Below, one piece after another: positions 29,746 through 38,165 of a stretch of DNA of 64,000 nucleotides. The translations under genes were made by a program, and so were the position numbers. The notes below the pieces were generated by a model. That model ran no database searches and had not been told where the DNA came from. It saw nothing but the letters and a program-made list of their open reading frames with translations. The first letter of the stretch is position 1. Every line of letters begins with the position of its first letter. Source of the stretch: Pseudomonadota bacterium (GTDB taxonomy: Bacteria > Pseudomonadota > Gammaproteobacteria > Burkholderiales > Burkholderiaceae_C); contig JAKOYD010000048.1 in the NCBI GenBank assembly GCA_029780695.1, positions 60,805 to 124,804 of the forward strand, given 5' to 3'.

Positions 29746-30975
29746 ATGAGTCAGCCTGCCGCCCCTTTGCCCGATGCGCCCCGCGACAGCGCCTGGCGCG
29801 TGCTGCTGGTGTTTCTGCGCCTGGGGTTGACGTCGTTTGGCGGGCCGGTGGCGCACCTGGGCTACTTTCGTGACGAGTTCGTCTTGCGCCGGCGCTGGCT
29901 GGACGAAGCGGCTTATGCCGACCTGGTGGCGCTGTGCCAATTTCTGCCTGGCCCGGCCAGCAGCCAGGTGGGCATGGCGCTGGGCCTGCGTCGCGCGGGC
30001 CTGGCCGGCGCATGCGCGGCTTGGGCGGGCTTCAGCCTGCCCTCGGCCATCGCGCTGATCGGGCTGGCGCTCGGTCTGTCGCGCTGGGACATGGCGCACC
30101 CGCTGGCGCAAGGCGCCTTGCACGGCCTGAAGGTGGTGGCGGTGGCGGTGGTGGCGCAGGCGGTGTGGGGCATGGCGCGCCCCTTATGCCCCGACCGGCC
30201 ACGCCGCGCACTGGCGCTGGCGACCACCGCGCTGACCCTGCTGTGGCCGGCACCTTGGGCGCCCGTGGCACTGATGGCGGCCGCGGCGACGTTGGGCGCG
30301 GCGGGCGGGCTTCGCACGCCAGCGGCCGCGCCCCCTGTCGCAGCGACCGGCGCGCCGGTCCGTGATGGCGCAGGGTGGCTGGCGCTGTTTTTCGTGCTGC
30401 TGCTGGGCCTGCCGCTGGCCGTGCAGACGGCCGATGCCAGTGCGCGGCCCGCGCTGGCGCTGGTGGACGCTTTTTACCGCGCGGGCGCCCTGGTGTTTGG
30501 CGGCGGCCACGTGGTGCTGCCGCTGCTGCAGGCGGAGGTCGTGCCCACCGGCTGGGTGAGCGAAAACACTTTTCTGGCCGGCTATGGCGCGGCGCAGGCG
30601 GTGCCGGGGCCGCTGTTTACCTTCGCCGCCTTTCTGGGTGCAGCGCGTGCCGACGCACCCAACGGCTGGGCGGGCGGCCTGCTGGCGCTGCTGGCGATCT
30701 TTCTACCCGCCTTTCTGCTGGTGGCCGGTGCACTACCGTTTTGGGAGCAGCTTAAGTCCGCCCCGCGCGCGCGCGCGGCCCTGGCCGCCGTCAACGCGGC
30801 GGTGGTGGGTGTGCTGTTGGCGGCGTTGATCGACCCGGTGGGCAGGCACGGCCTGCGCGGCTGGGCCGACGCGCTGCTGGCCGGCGCGGCGCTGCTGGCG
30901 CTGATGCGCTGGAAGGTGCCACCCTGGCTGGTGGTGCTGGTCTGCGCGGCGGCGGGCGCGGCACGGGCGGCTTGA
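29746..30975 (+). CDS. chrA: Chromate transporter (long-chain CHR family)
   Basis: 409 residues, two homologous CHR halves as in bidomain ChrA. N-half motifs: LRLGLTSFGGPVAHLGYFRDEFV and QFLPGPASSQVGMALG. C-half motifs: AFYRAGALVFGGGHVVLPLL and GYGAAQAVPGPLFTFAAFLG. About ten hydrophobic segments. Known members export chromate by an antiport-like mechanism. ATG 29746 (MSQPAAPLPDAPRD) is preferred; ATG 29731 is possible. No chrB or other regulator is visible. Confidence 0.9.
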   Translation: MSQPAAPLPDAPRDSAWRVLLVFLRLGLTSFGGPVAHLGYFRDEFVLRRRWLDEAAYADLVALCQFLPGPASSQVGMALGLRRAGLAGACAAWAGFSLPSAIALIGLALGLSRWDMAHPLAQGALHGLKVVAVAVVAQAVWGMARPLCPDRPRRALALATTALTLLWPAPWAPVALMAAAATLGAAGGLRTPAAAPPVAATGAPVRDGAGWLALFFVLLLGLPLAVQTADASARPALALVDAFYRAGALVFGGGHVVLPLLQAEVVPTGWVSENTFLAGYGAAQAVPGPLFTFAAFLGAARADAPNGWAGGLLALLAIFLPAFLLVAGALPFWEQLKSAPRARAALAAVNAAVVGVLLAALIDPVGRHGLRGWADALLAGAALLALMRWKVPPWLVVLVCAAAGAARAA

Positions 30976-30988
30976 AGGGTTGGCAGGT

Positions 30989-32632
30989 TTACCGGCTGGT
31001 GTCCGCCGCTGGGTGGCGGCCAAACGCTGCTTCGACCAGCTTCTGCGTGTAAGGGTGGCGCGCCGCGCCCAGCACCTGCTGGGTCGTGCCGGCTTCAACC
31101 ACTTCGCCGTCCTTCAGCACCAGCACGTCGTGCGCCATGGCGCGCACCACGTCGACGTCGTGGGTGATGAGTAGGTAGCTCAACCCGCGTTCGCGCTGAA
31201 ACCGCTGCAGCAGCGCCAGCACCTGCTTTTGGATGGTGACGTCGAGCGCGCTGGTGGGTTCGTCCAGCACCAGCAGTTGCGGCTGGATGATGAGCGCGCG
31301 CGCCAGGGCAATGCGCTGGCGCTGGCCGCCGCTGAATTCATGCGGATAGCGCGCCAACAGGTTCGGGAACTGCTGCTCGTCCAACCCCACGTCGGCCAGC
31401 GCCGCGCGCACGCGGGCGGCGCGCTCGGGCGCGGGCAATTCGGGCGCATGTACCCGCAGGCCCTCACCGACGATTTCTTCCACCGTCAGGCGCGGCGAGA
31501 GCGACGAGAACGGGTCTTGAAACACCACCTGCGCCACGCGGCGCAGCGGCTGGTCGGCGGCGGCCCTCAGTTGCCAGCGCTGGCCAGCCACCTGCACGTC
31601 GCCGCTGACCTGCGAGCGCGCCAGCAGGCCCAGCGCGGCCTGCGCCAGCGTGGATTTGCCCGACCCGGATTCGCCAATCACGCCCAGCGTGCGACCGGGC
31701 GCGATGCTGAAGTCGGCGCCCTGCAAGGCGACAAACTCGCCCTTTTTGAACCAGCCGCGCAGGCCCGGCAGCGGCGTGGGATAGACCACGCGCAGCCCCT
31801 GCGCCGCCAGCGCGGGCGTGGCGCCGGGCGTGGGCGGCGCTTCGATCACGTCGCGCTCGGGCTTGCTGGCCATCAGCTTTTGCGTGTACGGGTGCTGCGG
31901 CGCGCTGAAAATGTGCGCCGTGGCGCCCTGCTCCACCAGCTGGCCGTGCTGCATCACCGCCACGCGGTCGGCAAAGCGGCGCACCAGGTTCAGATCGTGC
32001 GTGATCAGCAGCACGGCCATGCCGTTGGCGCGCTGCAAATCGCCCAGCAGATCGAGGATCTGGCCGCGCAGGCTGACGTCGAGCGCGGTGGTGGGCTCGT
32101 CGGCCAGCAACAGCTTGGGCTCGCACGCCAGTGCCATGGCGATCATGGCGCGTTGGCGCTGGCCGCCCGACAGCTGGTGCGGAAAGGCGCCGGCGCGGCG
32201 TGCCGGCTCGGGGATGCCGGTTTTTGCTAACAATTCAATAGCTGCCTGCGCGCTCTGGGCGGGCGTCAGCGCCCTTTTGAGCCGCAAAACCTCGGCAATC
32301 TGCTCGCCCACCGGCATCAGCGGGTTCAGCGCCGTCATGGGCTCTTGAAAGATCATGGCGATGTCGTCGCCGCGCAGGCCGCGCAATTCGCGTTCGGGCA
32401 AGGCCAGCAGGTCGCGCGTGTGCTGGCCGTCGTTGAACAGCGCTTGACCGCTCACCCGCGCGCCTTGCAGCAGGCGCAGCAGCGCCAGCGCCGTCACCGT
32501 TTTGCCAGAGCCGGATTCGCCCACCAGCGCCAGCTTTTCGCCAGGGGCGATGGCAAAGCCCACGCCATCGACCACCGTCTTGGGGCCGAAGGCGACGCAC
32601 AGATTGCGAACAGCAAGCAAAGGGGTGGTCAT
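30989..32632 (-). CDS. yejF: Peptide/microcin-type ABC transporter, duplicated ATP-binding subunit
   Basis: 547 residues with two full ABC domains. Domain 1: Walker A GESGSGKTVTALA, signature LSGGQRQRAMIAMALA, Walker B LLLADEPTTALD. Domain 2: Walker A GESGSGKSTLAQA, signature FSGGQRQRIALARAL, Walker B LLVLDEPTSALD. This tandem layout is YejF-like. It energises uptake through YejBE of peptides delivered by YejA. It is the last gene of the cluster; a palindromic repeat separates it from yejE. A diverged family A copy overlaps the helical subdomain of domain 1. Confidence 0.93.
   Translation of the reverse strand: MTTPLLAVRNLCVAFGPKTVVDGVGFAIAPGEKLALVGESGSGKTVTALALLRLLQGARVSGQALFNDGQHTRDLLALPERELRGLRGDDIAMIFQEPMTALNPLMPVGEQIAEVLRLKRALTPAQSAQAAIELLAKTGIPEPARRAGAFPHQLSGGQRQRAMIAMALACEPKLLLADEPTTALDVSLRGQILDLLGDLQRANGMAVLLITHDLNLVRRFADRVAVMQHGQLVEQGATAHIFSAPQHPYTQKLMASKPERDVIEAPPTPGATPALAAQGLRVVYPTPLPGLRGWFKKGEFVALQGADFSIAPGRTLGVIGESGSGKSTLAQAALGLLARSQVSGDVQVAGQRWQLRAAADQPLRRVAQVVFQDPFSSLSPRLTVEEIVGEGLRVHAPELPAPERAARVRAALADVGLDEQQFPNLLARYPHEFSGGQRQRIALARALIIQPQLLVLDEPTSALDVTIQKQVLALLQRFQRERGLSYLLITHDVDVVRAMAHDVLVLKDGEVVEAGTTQQVLGAARHPYTQKLVEAAFGRHPAADTSR
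32221..32290. repeat. Family A repeat, diverged copy 9 (inside yejF)
   Basis: AACAATTCAATAGCTGCCTG, a weak GCGCTC/CAGCGCC arm, and CTTTTGAGCCGCAAAAC. The outer words are family-like but the protein segment here is not obviously longer than in homologues, so this may be a drifted copy or chance similarity. Confidence 0.4.
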
Positions 32633-32642
32633 AGGCGGCCAT

Positions 32643-32740
32643 CTTCACCGCAGAGGCGCAGAGGACGCAGAGTTTTCGCAGAGCAATACCGATGATTTTT
32701 CTCGGCGCAACTCTGCGCTCTCTGCGCCTCTGCGGTGAAG
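32643..32740. repeat. Palindromic intergenic repeat (CTTCACCGCAGAGG arms)
   Basis: Two 32-bp arms (32643-32674 and 32709-32740) are inverted copies with two mismatches: CTTCACCGCAGAGGCGCAGA and its complement. It fills nearly the whole gap between yejE and yejF and would form a long stem in the mRNA, possibly tuning yejF expression. Confidence 0.8.
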
Positions 32741-32750
32741 GTATTGAATT

Positions 32751-33806
32751 TCACGCATCCGCCTTGCGCGGATCCAGCGCGTCGCGCAGCGCATCGCCCA
32801 TGAAGGTGAGCAGCAGCAGCGTCAGCACCAGCACGCCAAAGGTGGACAGCGAGATCCACCAGGCGTCGATGTTGTTCTTGCCCTGGCTCAGCAGCTCGCC
32901 CAGCGACGGCGTGCCCGGCGGCACGCCCAGGCCCAGGAAGTCGAGCGAGGTCAGCGCCAGAATCGCCGCGCTCATGCGAAACGGCAAGAACGTGACCACC
33001 GGCGTCAGGCTGTTGGGCAGGATGTGGCGCCAGATGATGTGCCGGTTGGGCACGCCCAGCGCGCGCGCAGCCTTCACGTAATCCAACTGGCGGTTGCGCA
33101 GGAACTCAGCACGCACGTAGTCCGACAGCCCCATCCAACCGAACAGACTCAGCAGCACCAGCAGCAGCCCCAGGCTGGGCGAGAGGATGGCGCTGAAGAT
33201 GATGAGCAGGTACAGCTCGGGCATGGAGCCCCAGATTTCGATGAAGCGCTGAAACGCCAAGTCTGTCTTGCCGCCAAAGAAACCCTGCACCGCGCCGGCG
33301 GCAATGCCCAGCAGCGTGCCGACAAAGGTCAGCGCCAGCGCAAACAGCACGCTGACGCGAAAGCCGTAGATCAGTTGCGCCAGCAAATCGCGCCCGCGGT
33401 CGTCGGTGCCCAGCCAGTTGTCGGCCGTGGGGCCAGCCGGATTGGGCGACTTGGCGAAGTAGTTGATGGTTTTGTGGCCGTAGGGGTTGGGCGGATAAAC
33501 GGCCCAGTTGCCGGGTTTTGCAAACCGATCGCGGATGAAGGGGTCAAGATAGTCGGTTTCGGTCTCGAAATCGCCGCCAAAGGTTTTCTCGGGATAGGTC
33601 TTGACCAGCGGAAAGTACCACTGCCCGTCGTAGCGCACCACCAGCGGTTTGTCGTTGGAGATGACTTCGGCCAGCAAGCTTAAGGCAACCAGCGTGACGA
33701 ACACCACCAGGCTCCAGAAACCCAGTCGATTGCGCTTGAAGCGCTGCCAGGCGCGGCGGCTGGGGGATGCCGAACCGACTTCATTCATGGCTGATGTCGA
33801 TGGCAT
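32751..33806 (-). CDS. yejE: Peptide ABC transporter permease YejE
   Basis: 351-residue inner-membrane permease. An N-terminal helix (FWSLVVFVTLVALSLLAEVI) is followed by a long periplasmic segment with YFPLVKTYPEKTFGGDFETETDYLDPFI, characteristic of YejE. The C-terminal transmembrane domain contains the EAA loop YVRAEFLRNRQLDYVKAARALGVPNRHIIWRHILPN. ATG 33788 (MNEVGSAS) is an alternative start. A Phd/PIN TA pair ends 27 bp upstream of it, and yejB lies 3 kb away. Confidence 0.93.
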   Translation of the reverse strand: MPSTSAMNEVGSASPSRRAWQRFKRNRLGFWSLVVFVTLVALSLLAEVISNDKPLVVRYDGQWYFPLVKTYPEKTFGGDFETETDYLDPFIRDRFAKPGNWAVYPPNPYGHKTINYFAKSPNPAGPTADNWLGTDDRGRDLLAQLIYGFRVSVLFALALTFVGTLLGIAAGAVQGFFGGKTDLAFQRFIEIWGSMPELYLLIIFSAILSPSLGLLLVLLSLFGWMGLSDYVRAEFLRNRQLDYVKAARALGVPNRHIIWRHILPNSLTPVVTFLPFRMSAAILALTSLDFLGLGVPPGTPSLGELLSQGKNNIDAWWISLSTFGVLVLTLLLLTFMGDALRDALDPRKADA

Positions 33807-33832
33807 GTCGGTTCGTTGCGTTTTTCACCTGC

Positions 33833-34234
33833 CTACTCCGCAAACGGATTCAGCACCACGATGCCGCAGCCATCGAAATCGTGCACGTTGCGCGTGACCA
33901 GCGTCAGCGCGTGCACCTGTGCGGTGGCGGCGATGAGCATGTCGGCCTGCTCGCGCACCTGACCGCCCATCGAAAGCAGCGCACGCAATTCACCGGCACG
34001 CCGAGCAATGGCCTCCGTCACATCCACCACCACGCTCTGTGCCGCGATGCGATTGAACACCAAGAGAGACTGCGGCTTGGGCTTGCGTGTCAACCCGTAC
34101 ATGATTTCGTCGAACGTCATGGCTGAAATCGCCATCGATCCGGCACCTACCGCATCGTGAAGCCATTTGCGCACGCCGGGGTGCGGCGCCGGGCGCATCA
34201 GCTCGCTGAGGATGTTCGTATCAGCCAGAAACAC
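33833..34234 (-). CDS. VapC-like PIN-domain toxin
   Basis: 133 residues: MFLADTNILSELMRPAPHPG (first Asp), AISAMTFDEIMYGLTRK (conserved Glu), REQADMLIAATAQVHALTLVTRNVHDFDGCGI (metal-binding Asp residues). The fold predicts Mg-dependent RNA cleavage, FitB/VapC subgroup. It lies 6 bp after the Phd-type antitoxin stop, forming a module between yejE and yejB. Confidence 0.9.
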   Translation of the reverse strand: MFLADTNILSELMRPAPHPGVRKWLHDAVGAGSMAISAMTFDEIMYGLTRKPKPQSLLVFNRIAAQSVVVDVTEAIARRAGELRALLSMGGQVREQADMLIAATAQVHALTLVTRNVHDFDGCGIVVLNPFAE

Positions 34235-34240
34235 TGCGAT

Positions 34241-34567
34241 TCAGTCCTTGGTTGACTCATGGCGTGCGTCCGGTTCGTCCCAGTAATGCGGGTCGTCCAC
34301 CATCGGGTTGTAACGGGTTGTACGTTGGGGGATTTCTATGCCGTCTTCGGCACCTTCGGCCATCAACGTGGCCCGCAATTCATCAAACAATTCGCTCAGC
34401 GTCGGCCGCTTTTGCTTGACCTTCCACGCCCGATACGCCTCGAATTCCTCGGCCGAAATCACCACCGCCACTGGCTTGTCGCGGTTGTAAATCGCTTGCG
34501 GCTCGTTCACGGCCAAGCGCACGACTTCGCTGAACTGCTGCTTCGCGTTTCCAATGTTCCAGTCCAT
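34241..34567 (-). CDS. Phd/YefM-type antitoxin
   Basis: About 108 residues. MDWNIGNAKQQFSEVVRLAVNEPQAIYNRDKPVAVVISAEEFEAY is the Phd/YefM N-terminal DNA-binding fold; the remainder (ELFDELRATLMAEGAEDGIE) is the toxin-binding tail. ATG 34567 is preferred since GTGAGG lies directly upstream. An imperfect palindrome TTGTCcAAA..TTTaGACAA (34580-34608) overlaps its AT-rich promoter and likely binds the complex. Confidence 0.88.
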   Translation of the reverse strand: MDWNIGNAKQQFSEVVRLAVNEPQAIYNRDKPVAVVISAEEFEAYRAWKVKQKRPTLSELFDELRATLMAEGAEDGIEIPQRTTRYNPMVDDPHYWDEPDARHESTKD

Positions 34568-34579
34568 GCCGCACCTCAC

Positions 34580-34608
34580 TTGTCCAAATTAGAGTTTATT
34601 TTAGACAA
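34580..34608 (-). promoter_or_regulatory. Promoter/operator of the Phd-PIN pair
   Basis: AT-rich stretch with half-sites TTGTCCAAA and TTTTAGACAA in inverted order and a TAAAAT -10-like word on the minus strand. It lies 13 bp upstream of the antitoxin start and within 10 bp of the upstream PIN gene's stop codon. Confidence 0.45.
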
Positions 34609-34617
34609 ATTGGGTGT

Positions 34618-35037
34618 TCATGGCGACGCAAGCAGATTTTCAAACGGCTGCTGGCTCTTGAAGCGATACGCGCCAAAGTCGCGCTCGTCGGTGGTCAGGA
34701 TGCGGCCGTGGCCCAGGTGCTCGGCCAACAGCACCAGTGAGGCGTCGGCCAGGTCCATGGGCAAGTTGGCATAGCGCGCCATCAACGCAGGCAGGCGAAT
34801 GCTGGCGTCGGCCGACCACTGCCACACGGCGATGGCACCGTCGGCCACCTCGCGCAGCAGTGCTTGGGCGGCGTCTGGGCCGATCCAGCGCATCAGCAAG
34901 TGGGTGGCCTCGGTGAGCACCGGCCAGGTGGTGATCCAGCCTTCGGACTGCGTGTCCAGCATGGCGACCGCGCGGCGGTGCCAGGCGTCGCCGCGATCCA
35001 CCAGGGCGTAGAAAAAACCGGCGTCGGCAATGATCAT
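34618..35037 (-). CDS. PIN-domain toxin
   Basis: 139 residues: MIIADAGFFYALVDRGDAWH, PVLTEATHLLMRWIG, and YANLPMDLADASLVLLAEHLGHGRILTTDERDFGAYRF give the PIN acidic residues in order. It starts inside the stop of an RHH antitoxin (ATGA overlap), the classic TA overlap. It lies directly upstream of the Phd/PIN pair, in the same direction. Confidence 0.88.
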   Translation of the reverse strand: MIIADAGFFYALVDRGDAWHRRAVAMLDTQSEGWITTWPVLTEATHLLMRWIGPDAAQALLREVADGAIAVWQWSADASIRLPALMARYANLPMDLADASLVLLAEHLGHGRILTTDERDFGAYRFKSQQPFENLLASP

Positions 35038-35375
35038 GCAGCGCCGCCTGGCTTGGCGCGCGCCGACAAGGCGCTGTAAGGCGGCGGCGCCGGCTCGTGT
35101 ACGGCCGTGGGCGCGCGCCGGGCGCCGGCACTGTGCTTGGCGTGCCAGTCGTCGCCCAGTTGCTGCTTGTAGCGGCTGGCGACATCGCTGCGACCGCTGT
35201 CGCCTTGGCCGATGAAGGCGGCAAGGTGCTTCAAACCACTGCGCTGTGCGCGCACGGTGTCGTAATAGTGCTGTACGCTGGTGCGCAGCACTTCGCTCAC
35301 ACCCATGCCCGTGACCTCGGCCAGGTAGGTCACCTGCTGCTCGGCATCGCCTTCGAAACGGGCATTCACGCGCAT
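35034..35375 (-). CDS. Ribbon-helix-helix antitoxin
   Basis: About 113 residues. MRVNARFEGDAEQQVTYLAEVTGMGVSEVLRTSVQHYYD is a ribbon-helix-helix DNA-binding domain. The rest (GRSDVASRYKQQLGDDWHAK, Pro/Ala-rich tail) is likely disordered toxin-binding sequence. ATG 35375 is chosen because GGAG lies 6 bp upstream and because a palindrome just before it would be the operator; two upstream ATGs are possible but less likely. Confidence 0.82.
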   Translation of the reverse strand: MRVNARFEGDAEQQVTYLAEVTGMGVSEVLRTSVQHYYDTVRAQRSGLKHLAAFIGQGDSGRSDVASRYKQQLGDDWHAKHSAGARRAPTAVHEPAPPPYSALSARAKPGGAA

Positions 35376-35393
35376 GGCGATCTCCACAGGTTT

Positions 35394-35416
35394 ATTGTCA
35401 TGCATTGTATGACAAT
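35394..35416 (-). promoter_or_regulatory. Operator palindrome of the RHH-PIN pair
   Basis: ATTGTCAT and ATGACAAT form perfect 8-bp inverted arms with a 7-bp spacer, ending 19 bp before the RHH antitoxin start. It is a typical arrangement for autoregulation by the antitoxin-toxin complex. Confidence 0.55.
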
Positions 35417-35447
35417 TGAGCGCGGCATGCAAAACGTGGCGGGCGCG

Positions 35448-36743
35448 TCAAAGCAACTTCATCTTTTTGGCTGCCTCGGTCAGTTCATCCCGAAACTTGG
35501 GATGCGCAATGCCGATCAGCGCCCGGGCCCGCTCCTTGGCCGTCTTGCCGCGCAGTTGCGCCACGCCGTATTCGGTGACCACGTAGTTGGTGTCGTTCTT
35601 GCCGGCGCTGACGTGCGTGCCGGGGCTGAGCACCGGGGCGATGCGCGAGATGGTGTCGTCCTTGGCGGTGGATGGCAGCACGATGATCGCCTTGCCGCCC
35701 TTGCTGCGGTTGGCCGCACGCACGAAATCCGCCTGCCCACCGGTGCCCGAATACGGCTTGAAGCCCTGCGTCTCCGACCCGCATTGCCCGAACAAATCGA
35801 TCTGCATGCTGGCGTTGATGGCGATCAGGTGGTCGTTCTGACTGGCCAGGTACGGGTCGTTGGTGAAATCGACCGGGTGCATCTCCAGCGCCGGGTTGTG
35901 GTCCATGAAGTCGTACAGCTTGCGCGAGCCCAGGCCAAAGGTGGCCACCATCTTGCCGGGCAGGTAGTTCTTGCGCCGGTTGGTGACCACGCCCGCCTCC
36001 ACCAGCGTCATGATGCCGTCGCCAATCATTTCGGTGTGCACGCCCAGGTCGCGCTTGTCGGTCAGTTGCATCACCACCGCGTCGGGGATGGCGCCAAAGC
36101 CGATTTGCAGCGTGTCGCCGTCCTCGATCATGTCGGCCACGTACTTGCCAATGGCCCGCTGCACCGGGCCGATCTTGGGCAGGCCGACCTCGGTGATGGG
36201 CGTTTCGTCTTCCACCAGCGCCGCCACCTGCGACACGTGGATGTGGCACTGGCCGTAGGCAAACGGCACGTGCGGGTTCACCTCCAGCACCACGGCGCGC
36301 GCTTTTTTGATCGCGGCCATGGTGTAGTCCGGCCCCAGGCTGATCGCGAAATAACCGTGCGCGTCCATGGGCGAGGCCAGGGCAAACACCACGTCGGCCG
36401 GCATCAGGCCGCGGTCGAACAGCATCGGCATCTCGGAGAAATAGCCGGGCCGGTAATCGATCCATCCCTCCTGCGCGCCGGGGCGCGAGGCGCCGCCCAG
36501 AAAGTACGCCGTGTGCCGCACGTGCTGTACGGTGGCCGGGTCGAAATAACCGAACTTGCGCACCGGCAGGATTTGCGACACCGTCACATCATTGAAACGC
36601 GTGCGCTGCGCCGACAGCGCCGTCAGCAGCGCGGGCGGTTCGGCCACGCCGGTGGGCACCACGATGGTGTCGCCGTCTTGCACGTGGCGCAGCGCATCGG
36701 CCGCCGTGCAACGCAGGGCCTGGTACTGGGTGGTGAAAGCCAT
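35448..36743 (-). CDS. Acetyl-CoA hydrolase/4-hydroxybutyrate CoA-transferase family
   Basis: 431 residues of family I CoA-transferases. GDTIVVPTGVAEPPALLTAL opens the first Rossmann-like domain. QIGFGAIPDAVVMQL and GLGSRKLYDFMDHNP are mid-protein blocks. NDTNYVVTEYGVAQLRGKTAKERARALIGIAHPKFRDEL is the C-terminal signature. It would transfer or hydrolyse CoA on short acyl substrates. It is unrelated to the yej genes around it. ATG 36743 (MAFTTQYQ) is supported by AAAGG upstream. Confidence 0.9.
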   Translation of the reverse strand: MAFTTQYQALRCTAADALRHVQDGDTIVVPTGVAEPPALLTALSAQRTRFNDVTVSQILPVRKFGYFDPATVQHVRHTAYFLGGASRPGAQEGWIDYRPGYFSEMPMLFDRGLMPADVVFALASPMDAHGYFAISLGPDYTMAAIKKARAVVLEVNPHVPFAYGQCHIHVSQVAALVEDETPITEVGLPKIGPVQRAIGKYVADMIEDGDTLQIGFGAIPDAVVMQLTDKRDLGVHTEMIGDGIMTLVEAGVVTNRRKNYLPGKMVATFGLGSRKLYDFMDHNPALEMHPVDFTNDPYLASQNDHLIAINASMQIDLFGQCGSETQGFKPYSGTGGQADFVRAANRSKGGKAIIVLPSTAKDDTISRIAPVLSPGTHVSAGKNDTNYVVTEYGVAQLRGKTAKERARALIGIAHPKFRDELTEAAKKMKLL

Positions 36744-36885
36744 GGATGTCTTGCCTTTCTGTGATCTGGGCAGCCCCTCGGGCCGCATCCGTCCGGCAGT
36801 TTAGGGCGGGCGCCCTTGCCGGGCGCTGACCTGGGTCGGGTTTCGCGCACATCGCCAGGGGCTTGTCGTGGCGCGGAAACAGCTA

Positions 36886-36950
36886 TATTTTAGATAGCTG
36901 CTCGCGCTGGATGAGCAAGCGCTACAGCCTGATTCGATCTGCAAATTCAA
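36886..36950. repeat. Family A repeat, copy 10 (intergenic)
   Basis: ATATTTTAGATAGCTGCTCG, CGCTGGATGAGCAAGCGC, TACAGCC and GCAAATTCAA. Clear copy between yejB and the CoA-transferase gene. Confidence 0.75.
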
Positions 36951-36963
36951 GGCGCACAGCCAC

Positions 36964-37995
36964 TCAATCGAACTTCACCCGCGGATCGACCCAGACATAG
37001 GTCAAATCGCTGATCAGCTTGGTGACGAGCCCGATCAGCGTGAACAGGTACAGCGTGCCCAGCACCACCGGATAATCGCGCCGGATCACGCTTTCGTAAC
37101 TTAGCAGCCCCAGCCCGTCGAGCGAAAACAGCGTCTCGATCAGCAGCGCGCCGGTAAAAAACGCGCCGATGAAGGCCGCCGGAAAGCCCGTCACGATGGG
37201 AATCAGCGCGTTGCGGAACACGTGCTTCCACAGTACCTGGCGCTCCGTCAGCCCCTTGGCGCGCGCCGTCAGCACGTACTGCTTGCGGATTTCTTCCAGA
37301 AAGGCGTTCTTGGTCAGCATCGCCGTCACCGCAAAACTGCCCAGCACCATGGCCGTCACCGGCAGCGTGATGTGCCACAGGTAATCGACGATTCTTGCGC
37401 CCCAACTCAGCTCGTCCCAGTTGGCCGACGTGAGCCCGCGCAGCGGAAACCATTGCAACTGCCCGCCAAAAATCACCAGCAGCGCCACGCCCAGCACAAA
37501 GCCCGGAATCGCGTAGCCCACCAGCACCAGCAGCGTCGTCACCAGGTCAAAGCGCGAGCCCGCCCGCACCGCCTTGGCCACGCCCAGCGGCACGCTGATC
37601 AGGTAGCTGATGAAAAACGTCCACAGCCCCAGGCTGATCGACACCGGCAGCTTCTCCTTCACCAGCGTCCACACGTCCTTGTTCTGGAAAAAGCTCCTTC
37701 CTAAGTCGAAACGCGCGAACTGCCCCAGCATCTGCACGAAGCGCTCGTGCGGCGGCTTGTCGAAGCCGTAGAGCTTCTTGATCTCTTCCAGCCGCTTGGC
37801 ATCCACCCCTTGCGCACCGCGGTACGCCATGCCGCCCCCCTCGGCCGCGCCGCCGCCAGCGCCCGCCTTGGCCTCGGCCAGGTACTGCTCCACCGGCCCG
37901 CCCGGCACGAACTGGATCACGGCGAAGGTCAGCAGCAATACGCCCAGCAGCGTGGGGATCATCAGCAGCAGGCGTTTGAGGATGTAGGCGAACAT
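36964..37995 (-). CDS. yejB: Peptide ABC transporter permease YejB
   Basis: 343 residues. MFAYILKRLLLMIPTLLGVLLLTFAVIQFVPGGPVEQYL is the DppB-type N-terminus. A Gly/Ala-rich insert (GAGGGAAEGGGMAYRGAQG) is typical of YejB. The EAA loop is VLTARAKGLTERQVLWKHVFRNALIPIVTGF. ATG 37995 is preferred over 38016, which would start inside the adjacent inverted-repeat element. It partners YejE, now 3 kb away behind two TA pairs and a CoA-transferase. Confidence 0.93.
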   Translation of the reverse strand: MFAYILKRLLLMIPTLLGVLLLTFAVIQFVPGGPVEQYLAEAKAGAGGGAAEGGGMAYRGAQGVDAKRLEEIKKLYGFDKPPHERFVQMLGQFARFDLGRSFFQNKDVWTLVKEKLPVSISLGLWTFFISYLISVPLGVAKAVRAGSRFDLVTTLLVLVGYAIPGFVLGVALLVIFGGQLQWFPLRGLTSANWDELSWGARIVDYLWHITLPVTAMVLGSFAVTAMLTKNAFLEEIRKQYVLTARAKGLTERQVLWKHVFRNALIPIVTGFPAAFIGAFFTGALLIETLFSLDGLGLLSYESVIRRDYPVVLGTLYLFTLIGLVTKLISDLTYVWVDPRVKFD

Positions 37996-38003
37996 GGCGG
38001 GAT

Positions 38004-38165
38004 AGTGTCGTGTCACCGATCAGATGTCGCAGGCGGCGCGCCGCCATCGGCTCGAAGCGCAAGGCGCAGGCCGCAGCCCATACCGAGAGTATGGGCAAGG
38101 ACTGCAACGCCGCGATGCGAGTCGAGGGCAAGTGCAGACCGACAGATGATCGGTGACACGACACT
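38004..38165. repeat. 162-bp element with 19-bp terminal inverted repeats
   Basis: AGTGTCGTGTCACCGATCA (38004-38022) is perfectly inverted at 38147-38165, and the pairing continues imperfectly inward. The middle includes a CCATACcgagaGTATGG hairpin. No coding frame. It looks like a MITE-like or large REP-type element. It occupies the whole gap between yejB and the CcdB-like toxin, and its outer repeat includes the toxin stop codon. Confidence 0.8.

Noticed and set aside
32221..32290. Peptide insertion in YejF caused by the repeat
   Set aside because: The repeat-like DNA is present, but the protein segment appears no longer than in related ABC proteins, so insertion is not supported.
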